A stretch of DNA of 64,000 bases from Bufo bufo (Eukaryota > Chordata > Amphibia > Anura > Bufonidae). Location: the NCBI RefSeq assembly GCF_905171765.1, contig NC_053390.1:504280301-504344300 (forward strand), in the 5' to 3' direction. Shown piece after piece: positions 31,701 to 43,074 of the stretch (position 1 is the stretch's first letter; each line of letters starts with the position of its first letter). The position numbers and the translations under genes were made by a program. The notes under the pieces were generated by a model, which saw only the letters and a list, made by a program, of their open reading frames with translations, was not told where the DNA came from and searched no databases.

Positions 31701-34700
31701 ATGTCTGAAGAGGACCTCACCAGCAGGAGAACCTCTCTGTATATAACACATAGAAAAGGTCCGTCTGGTGTATGGGAAATAGACAGTTCACTGTTAGAAG
31801 GCTAAACTTCATGTCTGAAGAGGACCTCACCAGCAGGAGAACCTCTCTATATATAACACATAGAAAAGGTCCGTCTGGTGTATAGGAAATAGACAGTTCA
31901 CTGTGAGCAGGATAAACTCCATACCTGAAGAGGACCTCACCAGCAGGAGAACCTCTCTATATATAACACATAGAAAAGGTCCGTCTGGTGTATGGGAAAT
32001 AGACAGTTCACTGTGAGCAGGCTAAACCCCATGTCTGAAGAGGACCTCACCAGCAGGAGAACCTCTCTATATATAACACATAGAAAAGGTCCGTCTGGTG
32101 TATGGGAAATAGACAATTCACTGTGAGCAGGCTAAACCCCATGTCTGAAGAGGACCTCACCAGCAGGAGAACCTCTCTGTATATAACACATAGAAAATGT
32201 CCGTCTGGTGTATGGGAAATAGACTGTTCACTGTTAGAAGGCTAAACTTCATGTCTGAAGAGGACCTCACCAGCAGGAGAACCTCTCTATATATAACACA
32301 TAGAAAAGGTCCGTCTGGTGTATGGGAAATAGACAGTTCACTGTGAGCAGGCTAAACTCCATGTCTGAAGAGGACCTCACCAGCAGGAGAACCTCTCTGT
32401 ATATAACACATAGAAAAGGTCCGTCTGGTGTATGGGAAATAGACAGTTCACTGTGAGCAGGCTAAACCCCATGTCTGAAGAGGACCTCACCAGCAGGAGA
32501 ACCTCTCTGTATATAACACATAGAAAAGGTCCGTCTGGTGTATGGGAAATAGACAGTTCACTGTTAGAAGGCTAAACTTCATGTCTGAAGAGGACCTCAC
32601 CAGCAGGAGAACCTCTCTATATATAACACATAGAAAAGGTCCGTCTGGTGTATGGGAAATAGACAGTTCACTGTGAGCAGGCTAAACTCCATGTCTGAAG
32701 AGGACCTCACCAGCAGGAGAACCTCTCTATATATAACACATAGAAAAGGTCCGTCTGGTGTATGGGAAATAGACAGTTCACTGTTAGAAGGCTAAACTCC
32801 ATGCATGAAGTGGACCTCACCAGCAGAAGAACCTCTCTGTATATAACACATAGAAAAGGTCCGTCTGGTGTATGGGAAATAGACAGTTCACTGTGAGCAG
32901 GCTAAACTCCATGTCTGAAGAGGACCTCACCAGCAGGAGAACCTCTCTATATATAACACATAGAAAAGGTCCGTCTGGTGTATGGGAAATAGACAGTTCA
33001 CTGTGAGCAGGCTAAACTCCATGTCTGTAGAGGACCTCACCAGCAGGAGAACCTCTCTATATATAACACATAGAAAAGGTCCGTCTGGTGTATGGGAAAT
33101 AGACAGTTCACTGTTAGAAGGCTAAACTCCATGCCTGAAGAGGACCTCACCAGCAGGAGAACCTCTCTTTATATAACACATAGAAAAGGTCCGTCTGGTG
33201 TATGGGAAATAGACAGTTCACTGTTAGAAGGCTAAACTCCATGTCTGAAGAGGAGCTCACCAGCAGGAGAACCTCTCTATATATAACACATAGAAAAGGT
33301 CCGTCTGGTGTATGGGAAATAGACAGTTCACTGTTAGAAGGCTAAACTCCATACCTGAAGAGGACCTCACCAGCAGGAGAACCTCTCTGTATATAACACA
33401 TAGAAAAGGTCCGTCTGGTGTATGGGAAATAGACAGTTCACTGTGAGCAGGCTAAACTCCATGTTTGAAGAGGACCTCACCAGCAGGAGAACCTCTCTGT
33501 ATATAACACATAGAAAAGGTCCGTCTGGTGTATGGGAAATAGACAGTTCACTGTTAGAAGGCTAAACTCCATGCCTGAAGAGGACCTCACCAGCAGGAGA
33601 ACCTCTCTGTATATAACACATAGAAAAGGTCCGTCTGGTGTATGGGAAATAGACAGTTCACTGTGAGCAGGCTAAACCCCATGTCTGAAGAGGACCTCAC
33701 CAGCAGGAGAACCTCTCTGTATATAACACATAGAAAAGGTCCGTCTGGTGTATGGGAAATAGACAGTTCACTGTTAGAAGGCTAAACTTCATGTCTGAAG
33801 AGGACCTCACCAGCAGGAGAACCTCTCTATATATAACACATAGAAAAGGTCCGTCTGGTGTATAGGAAATAGACAGTTCACTGTGAGCAGGATAAACTCC
33901 ATACCTGAAGAGGACCTCACCAGCAGGAGAACCTCTCTATATATAACACATAGAAAAGGTCCGTCTGGTGTATGGGAAATAGACAGTTCACTGTGAGCAG
34001 GCTAAACCCCATGTCTGAAGAGGACCTCACCAGCAGGAGAACCTCTCTATATATAACACATAGAAAAGGTCCGTCTGGTGTATGGGAAATAGACAGTTCA
34101 CTGTGAGCAGGCTAAACCCCATGTCTGAAGAGGACCTCACCAGCAGGAGAACCTCTCTGTATATAACACATAGAAAATGTCCGTCTGGTGTATGGGAAAT
34201 AGACAGTTCACTGTTAGAAGGCTAAACTTCATGTCTGAAGAGGACCTCACCAGCAGGAGAACCTCTCTATATATAACACATAGAAAAGGTCCGTCTGGTG
34301 TATGGGAAATAGACAGTTCACTGTGAGCAGGCTAAACTCCATGTCTGAAGAGGACCTCACCAGCAGGAAAACCTTTCTGTATATAACACATAGAAAAGGT
34401 CCGTCTGGTGTATGGGAAATAGACAGTTCACTGTTAGAAGGCTAAACTCCATACCTGAAGAGGACCTCACCAGCAGGAGAACCTCTCTGTATATAACACA
34501 TAGAAAAGGTCCGTCTGGTGTATGGGAAATAGACAGTTCACTGTGAGCAGGCTAAACTCCATGTCTGAAGAGGACCTCACCAGCAGGAGAACCTCTCTGT
34601 ATATAACACATAGAAAAGGTCCGTCTGGTGTATGGGAAATAGACAGTTCACTGTTAGAAGGCTAAACTCCATGCCTGAAGAGGACCTCACCAGCAGGAGA

Positions 34701-36790
34701 ACCTCTCTGTATATAACACATAGAAAAGGTCCGTCTGGTGTATGGGAAATAGACAGTTCACTGTGAGCAGGCTAAACCCCATGTCTGAAGAGGACCTCAC
34801 CAGCAGGAGAACCTCTCTGTATATAACACATAGAAAAGGTCCGTCTGGTGTATGGGAAATAGACAGTTCACTGTTAGAAGGCTAAACTTCATGTCTGAAG
34901 AGGACCTCACCAGCAGGAGAACCTCTCTATATATAACACATAGAAAAGGTCCGTCTGGTGTATAGGAAATAGACAGTTCACTGTGAGCAGGATAAACTCC
35001 ATACCTGAAGAGGACCTCACCAGCAGGAGAACCTCTCTATATATAACACATAGAAAAGGTCCGTCTGGTGTATGGGAAATAGACAGTTCACTGTGAGCAG
35101 GCTAAACCCCATGTCTGAAGAGGACCTCACCAGCAGGAGAACCTCTCTATATATAACACATAGAAAAGGTCCGTCTGGTGTATGGGAAATAGACAGTTCA
35201 CTGTGAGCAGGCTAAACCCCATGTCTGAAGAGGACCTCACCAGCAGGAGAACCTCTCTGTATATAACACATAGAAAATGTCCGTCTGGTGTATGGGAAAT
35301 AGACAGTTCACTGTTAGAAGGCTAAACTTCATGTCTGAAGAGGACCTCACCAGCAGGAGAACCTCTCTATATATAACACATAGAAAAGGTCCGTCTGGTG
35401 TATGGGAAATAGACAGTTCACTGTGAGCAGGCTAAACTCCATGTCTGAAGAGGACCTCACCAGCAGGAAAACCTCTCTGTATATAACACATAGAAAAGGT
35501 CCGTCTGGTGTATGGGAAATAGACAGTTCACTGTGAGCAGGCTAAACCCCATGTCTGAAGAGGACCTCACCAGCAGGAGAACCTCTCTGTATATAACACA
35601 TAGAAAAGGTCCGTCTGGTGTATGGGAAATAGACAGTTCACTGTTAGAAGGCTAAACTTCATGTCTGAAGAGGACCTCACCAGCAGGAGAACCTCTCTAT
35701 ATATAACACATAGAAAAGGTCCGTCTGGTGTATGGGAAATAGACAGTTCACTGTGAGCAGGCTAAACTCCATGTCTGAAGAGGACCTCACTAGCAGGAGA
35801 ACCTCTCTATATATAACACATAGAAAAGGTCCGTCTGGTGTATGGGAAATAGACAGTTCACTGTTAGAAGGCTAAACTCCATGCCTGAAGAGGACCTCAC
35901 CAGCAGGAGAACCTTTCTGTATATAACACATAGAAAAGATCCGTCTGGTGTATGGGAAATAGACAGTTCACTGTGAGCAGGATAAACTCCATACCTGAAG
36001 AGGACCTCACCAGCAGGAGAACCTCTCTGCATATAACATATAGAAAAGGTCAGTCTGGTGTATGGGAAATAGACAGTTCACTGTGAGCAGGCTAAACTCC
36101 ATGTCTGAAGAGGACCTCACCAGCAGGAGAACCTCTCTATATATAACACATAGAAAAGGTCCGTCTGGTGTATGGGAAATAGACAGTTCACTGTTAGAAG
36201 GCTAAACTCCATGCATGAAGTGGACCTCACCAGCAGGAGAACCTCTCTGTATATAACACATAGAAAAGGTCCGTCTGGTGTATGGGAAATAGACAGTTCA
36301 CTGTGAGCAGGCTAAACTCCATGTCTGAAGAGGACCTCACCAGCAGGAGAACCTCTCTATATATAACACATAGAAAAAGGTCCGTCTGGTGTATGGGAAA
36401 TAGACAGTTCACTGTGAGCAGGCTAAACTCCATGTCTGAAGAGGACCTCACCAGCAGGAGAACCTCTCTATATATAACACATAGAAAAGGTCCGTCTGGT
36501 GTATGGGAAATAGACAGTTCACTGTTAGAAGGCTAAACTCCATGCCTGAAGAGGACCTCACCAGCAGGAGAACCTCTCTTTATATAACACATAGAAAAGG
36601 TCCGTCTGGTGTATGGGAAATAGACAGTTCACTGTGAGCAGGCTAAACCCCATGTCTGAAGAGGACCTCACCAGCAGGAGAACCTCTCTGTATATAACAC
36701 ATAGAAAAGGTCCGTCTGGTGTATAGGAAATAGACAGTTCACTGTTAGAAGGCTAAACGCCATGTCTGAAGAGGACGTCACCAGCAGGAG
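28787..36790. repeat. 110-bp satellite array, ~73 copies, higher-order structure
   Basis: The unit is exactly 110 bp over almost the whole array; landmarks are CCGTCTGGTGTATGGGAAAT, CTGTGAGCAGGCTAAACTCC, GGACCTCACCAGCAGGAGAA and ATATATAACACATAGAAAAG. Two main variants differ at CTGTGAGCAG versus CTGTTAGAAG and often alternate. Diagnostic variants recur at fixed distances, giving periods of 770, 1980 and 1100 bp (7, 18 and 10 units). A single-base insertion near 36375 shifts the last units. The array ends abruptly at CAGCAGGAGA (36790). Open frames through it are not genes. Confidence 0.98.
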
Positions 36791-37088
36791 ATCTGATGGG
36801 GCCCATGCTGAGCTTTCCTTTGACCATGATGATGGTGAAATCACTGGTTACCGCCAGAGTATTGCAATCTGAATGTATACTTTGATGGGAACATTTCACA
36901 GATAACTCTTGATGAGTAGAAAATTTGAGCCGATACTTTAGTTTTCTCGGACACTGGAAGGCGGACATTTCTCAGTGATTAGAGGCTCCTCTGTAGTATC
37001 CTCTGAGCTCAAACCCTGTTCTCACAGGACTCGGGGTGAACGGCGTCCATGATATGGATTCATGTTTCATGGTGATATTAAACAGTTA
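36791..37088. other. spacer after the satellite
   Basis: No gene or known repeat is recognised. The short minus-strand frame at about 36753-36968 begins inside the satellite and has no domain. Confidence 0.3.
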
Positions 37089-37550
37089 GGCCTCCTGCAC
37101 ACAAACGTTTTTTGTTTCCGTTTGGCAGAACGCTTTTTCAATTCCATATATGGAACCATTCATTTCAATGGGTCCGCAAACAAACGGAATGTACTCCGTA
37201 TGCATTCAGTTTCTGTTTTTCAGTTCAAAGATAGAACAGGTCATATTATTGCCCGCTAATCATGTCCCGTAGCTCCATTCAAGTCAATGGGGCTGTAAAA
37301 TGAACGGATACAGAATGTATCCGTATGTTTTCCGTATTTGTTCAATTTTTTTGCGGAACCGTCTATTGAAAATGTTATGCCCAGCCGAATTTTAGAATGT
37401 AATTACTGTATATGCCTTGTATCCGTTTCCGTTCCTCAAAAAACGCAAACCAAACGGAACGGAAACTGAGACAGTACTGAAACAAAAAAAATGTAAAAAC
37501 GGATCCTTTTAAAACGGACCGCAAAACCATCCGGTCTTCTGCAGGAGGCT
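37089..37550. mobile_element. Harbinger-type MITE
   Basis: Flanked by TTA at 37086-37088 and 37551-37553. The ends are GGCCTCCTGCACAC and, inverted, GGAGGCT, almost the same as the ends of the Harbinger element at 37803. The interior includes a TTCAATGGGTCCG stretch also found in the subterminal part of that element. Confidence 0.85.
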
Positions 37551-37639
37551 TTATAAGGATTAAAAATAAAAAAGAGATTTTCTACCACTCATCTGTTCAA
37601 CTTTATTTAGCAAAATTAATTGTAATGGATCACATACCA

Positions 37640-37799
37640 CAAAGGGTTAAGAAGGTCCTTACGGAGTATGGAGTTTAGCCAATTCACTTTGAATCTGCTA
37701 AATCCCATCATAGTTCCGTACCTGACCACCAGGGGGCTGAGAGGTCTGTACCAGGCATGGGGAATAGACAGCTCCTATAGAGTTGGCTATTCCCCATAC
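37640..37799 (-). repeat. diverged satellite-related sequence, left of Harbinger
   Basis: Contains GGAGTTTAGCC, GGAATAGACAGCTC and GGCTATTCCCCATAC. In inverted orientation these correspond to GGCTAAACTCC, GGGAAATAGACAGTTCA and similar parts of the 110-bp satellite. A matching block continues at 45513-45720, on the other side of the Harbinger insertion. Confidence 0.6.
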
Positions 37800-38257
37800 T
37801 TAGGCCTCCTGCACACGACCGTTGTGTGCACCCGTGGCCTTTGGCCCGTTTAACGTATTTTTCTGCGGTCCCATTGACTTTCAATGGGTCCGTTGAAAAC
37901 TCGGCTACTGCACCGTTTTGTCACCCGCACCCGTGACCCGTGTTTCTTGTCCGTCAAAAAATATAACCTGTCCTATTTTTTTCACGGCTAACGGTTCGCG
38001 GCCCCATTCAAGTCAAAAATTGGGGCCGTGAAAAATGTGGTTGCACACCCGATTGACAGCCGCGTCTGCGCCCGTTTTATTTCATCCTTATGGCATGGGC
38101 AAATTGTCTGGCCAAACTTGTGGCAATAAAATTGAAAAAAAATATATCCAGGACGTTTAAGGTCACAGGATATGCTAATTTCTAGCCATCTGTGGTAAAC
38201 AGCTTGTGTGTGGTAAGGCAGGCATTTCAGCATTTTATTTTCATCCACCATTCCGCG

Positions 38258-41200
38258 ATGGAATGTTGAAAAACATATAACCCTGGTCCAGGAGAGGCCC
38301 GAGCTATGGGATACCTGTCAAAATTCCTATAGTGACCGAGTAAAAAAGGATGCTTCGTGGGAGCAAGTGGCACGGAGCATGCGCAGAAGTGAATGGGCCA
38401 AAGCTGATAGCCGAGGCCGGGCAGAATTAGGTAAGTGATAGCAAGGTAGTTGTGCTGTCCTTGCCCTCTGTGTGGCCAAAAGATGTAGTTTTAAATTCCC
38501 TGAGGTGACAATAGTGTTTTTTTGGTGGTCCAGCCTCCTTTTGCCTAAAGGCCTGTACATGGTTTTTTAAAGAGACGTCTATTTTTCCCCTTTATAAATT
38601 TTTTACCTCACAATTGTCTATTATGTCATTTCTAAACAGTAAAACAAACCAAAACCCGCTGGGCGAGATGCCGGGATCAATTCCGGCGGGAGATTACCAG
38701 AAAAGGCCGGAGTGGGGAGGGAACCTCCAGGAAACGGGCCTACATTTATACTGCCCAGTTGCAGTTTCTAAGGCCAGTAATGGAATTGAGGCCGTAAGTA
38801 TTTTTAATGTATTTTTCGAAATGTTAAATATTTTCACACTTATGTTTGATTTTTGACGAGCTTAAGTGTCCAAGAAACTAATGGATACAGTTGTGTTCTT
38901 GTATTGAAGACTTATACTTTCGGTAGGGAAGCCATGTCATAACTGACTACATCCAGCTCTTTACCAACTGAAACTCCCAGCATGCCAAAATAGCTGTAAG
39001 CTAACCAGTCCTGCTTGGAGTTGTAGTTGGGCATCAGCTGGTGGGCAACAGTTTGTACATGCCTGGTGTTGGTTGTCTACATCAGTTTTGTGGTGGAGTC
39101 AAACCAGGGGCCACCGCTTATGAGCTGAATGATGAGACGACACGTGTAGTGTGCAGATGGCGCCTCCCCTCTCTGTTTTGTTCATGTAGAAGCAATTTAT
39201 TGACCCTCCTGGAACATAGATGTTTGCAATCGGAACAAGAAAAGAGAATGGAGATGACACTTGCGCACTGCACGCATTATTTCCTCATACAGTAGATCAT
39301 CGTGTTTGTCGGCTCCTAGTCACACACCAATATTTTTAAAAAATGGAAATTAGTAGGGCACACCTTCACTCAGTTACACATGGTGAATTTGGTAAATGAG
39401 TATTTATTTGTTCAAATATGTTAAAAAGTACATATCAATCAATATACCTATAGTTATACTACTAAAATTAATATTTATAATCAATAAAAGGACATATAAA
39501 ACATAAAAAGCATAATATATTGCTACTATAGTTTCTCTATGTAAGCCAATGTATCAGAGTCCGTATAAAAGGATATAGTTTGTCCGATAAGTTAGCTGAT
39601 ATCCGATCAGTAGTGTTTGGCACAGAACAATCTAATACTGAATAGGATCCTCAATATAGTCACCAGATAGTATTTACTTTGTACATTCAGTGCGATGTCA
39701 CCACTTGTTTGTATGATAAATCAGTACTGCTTTTACTCCAGTTTTTAACTGAGTCGTGCTGGTTCGTATCGCAGCTGCAATGTTAATGTCACAGATTCCT
39801 AAACCGCAGTATTTAAATAGCACAGAGCAGTCTAATATTAGAAAGGATCCTCAATATATTCACCGGATGATATTCAATACAGTGCTGTTGAGTCTTACAG
39901 CTTATTTGTATAATAGATCGGTGCTGCTTTTACTCACTGTTTTTAGCTGAGTCGTGCTGGTTCTAATCACATCACACGTAGCATCCCACGTGTAATGGAG
40001 TCGTTGCAAGTTATACTCCGGTTCCTGATTTAATTTCCAAGTGACTTGTTGGAAGCTTGTATATAGGATTCGGGATCCTCGGTATTCGTTCCTGGGTATG
40101 CCGTACTGGTCGTTACCTGATATAAATCCTGCGCAGACAGTTAGTTTCACGCTAGGTCAGGATTCACCAGATGATGTAATTTTCGGCTTCCCCTTTACAC
40201 AGTTACATCATCTGGTGAATCCTGACCTAGCGTGAAACTAACTGTCTGCGCAGGATTTATATCAGGTAACGACCAGTACGGCATACCCAGGAACGAATAC
40301 CGAGGATCCCGAATCCTATATACAAGCTTCCAACAAGTCACTTTATAAAAATTAAGAAATTAAATCAGGAACCGGAGTATAACTTGCAACGACTCCATTA
40401 CACGTGGGACGCCTACGTGTGATGTGATTAGAACCAGCACGACTCAGCTAAAAACAGTGAGTAAAAGCAGCACCGATCTATTATACAAATAAGCTGTAAG
40501 ACTCAACAGCACTGTATTGAATATCATCCGGTGAATATATTGAGGATCCTTTCTAATATTAGACTGCTCTGTGCTATTTAAATACTGCGGTTTAGGAATC
40601 TGTGACATTAACACTGCAGCTGCGATACGAACCAGCACGACTCAGTTAAAAACTGGAGTAAAGCAGTACTGATTTATCATACAAACAAGTGGTGACATCG
40701 CACTGAATGTACAAAGTGAATACTATCTGGTGACTATATTGAGGATCCTATTCAGTATTAGATTGTTCTGTGCCAAACACTACTGATCGGATATCAGCTA
40801 ACTTATCGGACAAACTATATCCTTTTATACGGACTCTGATATATTGGCTTACATAGAGAAACTATAGTAGCAATATATTATGCTTTTTATGTTTTATATG
40901 TCCTTTTATTGATTATAAATATTAATTTTAGTAGTATAACTATAGGTATATTGATTGATATGTACTTTTTAACATATTTGAACAAATAAATACTCATTTA
41001 CCAAATTCTCCATGTGTAACTGAGTGAAGGTGTGCCCTACTAATTTCCATTCTTATTGTACTAATTTTAGAAGATTGGGTGAATCTTCCCAGTAGGTGCA
41101 CCCATACCCTCCCTGATTAGTAGGTGAGCCCTCTCTAATATTTATATTTGTCTCAATATTTTAAAAAGCTTTCAGAAAGCCTCCCGTTTTAATGGGAGCC

Positions 41201-42573
41201 CTGAATAGTGTTTTTTGGTAAAATATTTTTGGGCGACGTGAGATTCGTACCATAGAGACCTATTATCTAACTTTTGGAAATGGTTACCCTTTAGGTATTG
41301 GCATTGTCATTTATATTGCTGAAATGGTATTGCACCAAACACAACATGGATTCCTTACATTGCTCATATAAAATGACAATAACCAGATCCTATGAAAATG
41401 GATAATAATGATGTTCCAACTACGCTTGACCAGCAGGATTAAAACTACTACTCTCACCATGGTCAAGTGTGGCCTGGTACATGTTGTTTCTCTGTAAATA
41501 ATGTTCTACTTGGTTAAAATTACATCTTGTATCTTTGGATGGTGGTAGCGGGCCACATACAGACGAGATGGCCTGAATATCAGCACTGGTTTTTGTCCTT
41601 GAATGAGGAATCCTCTTCAGAGGCTGGACAGCTCCAAACAGCAAACATTGTTTTCCCATTACAGTAACATTAGGCCTTTACAAGACTTATCCCATCGATA
41701 GATTTTAAATGCAATCCAAATCGGATTTCAAAATTTCACATAGAAGCTGTTATTCTTTGTGTAAAATCTAATCTCTGATGTATGCTGCCACTCCGTATAT
41801 ATATTGTATTCACACGGCTGTTTTCAACGAATATAATCGATGTACTTTTGTAATGTTGAAATGAAATGATCTAATGTTTTTTTTTTTTCTAATACAGTAC
41901 TGTGGACAGTGTGGATCCGTCCCAAGATTCGGACACGTCGGGGAGTGAAACCCCTGCGGTTTTCTCACCCCAAACAAGTCCTGCTCCAATGCCAGCTGAG
42001 GACCTGGAGGACTCCACACTGGCCGAGGCCCCCCTACCACTGGCCAGTCCACCCCGGATTGTCCAGCCCCAGCCCAGACGTCGCCGCCAAGTCCCTCCCT
42101 CTACCTCTGGGAGAGAGAGTCGGGAAGTTATTGACGCCCGCGTCATCGATTTTCTTGCCCAGAGGAGGAGTGATGGTGTTGAGGAGAAAATGTTACGGGG
42201 CTTAGGGCCGCTAATGAAGCACGTCACTCCTTTGGAGCATCATGAGTGCCTTGCTTCATTAGCGGTCGTTATAAAAATGTTTTCTATACCCAACCATGGC
42301 GACATTCTGGGGAAGCTCAATGGCATGAAAGTAGACATTGAGAATGCCGGACAGCAGCAAAGGCCAGGACACTTTGAGTTTGCACCCCAAACATCCCAAG
42401 GGCCTTCTTACCAACAACAACCCCAGTATGGACTACCCCAGGGCCCAATGCAACAAGTGGGTCAGCCCCTTTACCCGGGCAGTTTCACATCTGTGGCACC
42501 TCAACAGGCCCATGTAAGGCCACGGTCCTCGTTTACACCGGCTTCCTTCACTCAGGACCTTCTTAATTTGTAA
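38258..42573 (+). pseudogene. Harbinger MADF-domain DNA-binding protein, three exons
   Basis: In Harbinger elements this protein binds element DNA and brings in the transposase. Three exons fit by splice sites and phase: 38258-38430 (ending before GTAAGT), 38640-38793 (after CTAAACAG, before GTAAGT) and 41898-42573 (after AATACAG). Exon 1 encodes LVQERPELWD and YSDRVKKDASWEQVARSM; exon 2 encodes TRWARCRDQFRREI and YIYTAQLQFLRPV; together they form the MADF domain. Exon 3 encodes a Pro/Gln-rich linker and a helical C-terminal part (IDARVIDFLAQRR, LMKHVTPLEHHECLASLAVV) ending in a Gln-rich tail and TQDLLNL. The likely ATG at 38258 is out of frame with exon 1 by 2 nt, so the copy may be broken at its start; an unseen upstream start is the alternative. 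Confidence 0.82.
39344..41153. mobile_element. 1.7-kb palindromic insertion in the Harbinger intron
   Basis: Arms of about 840 bp (39344-40179 and 40203-41051) are near-perfect reverse complements around a 23-bp spacer. Landmarks are ATTAGTAGGGCACACC at both outer ends and TCAGGATTCACCAGATGATG beside the centre. A ~100-bp non-palindromic tail follows (41052-41153). Near-identical 14-15 bp sequences (CAATATTTTTAAAA and CAATATTTTAAAA) lie just outside, consistent with a target duplication. The tail and outer arm loosely resemble the 3' end of the PLE at 13240-13400 (ACCCAC..CCTC..GGTGAGC). No coding capacity. Confidence 0.8.
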
Positions 42574-43074
42574 ATATGTTTTTTATTAGGAGCACTTTAT
42601 ATGTTTTTTCCTTAATGTTGGAACCAATGGCTTCCATTTAATCACGTTGATCTCAATATTCAACATAAATGTTGTTTGGGCCAAAAAGTAGTCGACTGTT
42701 TTTTATTTGGCACACTCCACAAAACATTTACATTTCAAATTTCTATATAAAAAAGAAACACCACACACTTTAACTCACAAAGCAACACTTTATTTTGATG
42801 AGCAACATCTTTATTTTGGGATACTGTCATGATGAGGTATTAGAAAAAAATTTGGACCAGAAAATACAAATATAAAGATGTTAAAGTCAATTTACATTTT
42901 GACCAAATCATCATTTATATTACTTTATATGCAGATTTAAATATGTGATGTCCAAAAAATCTCAGCCCGCAAGCCCACGTCAAGGGTCCTCATTATCTTG
43001 CGAGTCCCTACACTCAACTACCACAGTAGTATTCTATCTACAAAATAAAAAAAAGCTAAAGAGCCCAGAAGATT

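Noticed and set aside
28787..36790. CTGAAGA in each 110-bp unit fits the CUGANGA box of hammerheads known in newt satellites
   Set aside because: No GAAA box follows at the right distance with a stem II between; the GGACCT/AGGTCC pairing lies on the wrong side of GAAA.
28787..36790. CRISPR-like direct repeats
   Set aside because: Contiguous tandem 110-bp units with no spacers, in a vertebrate genome.
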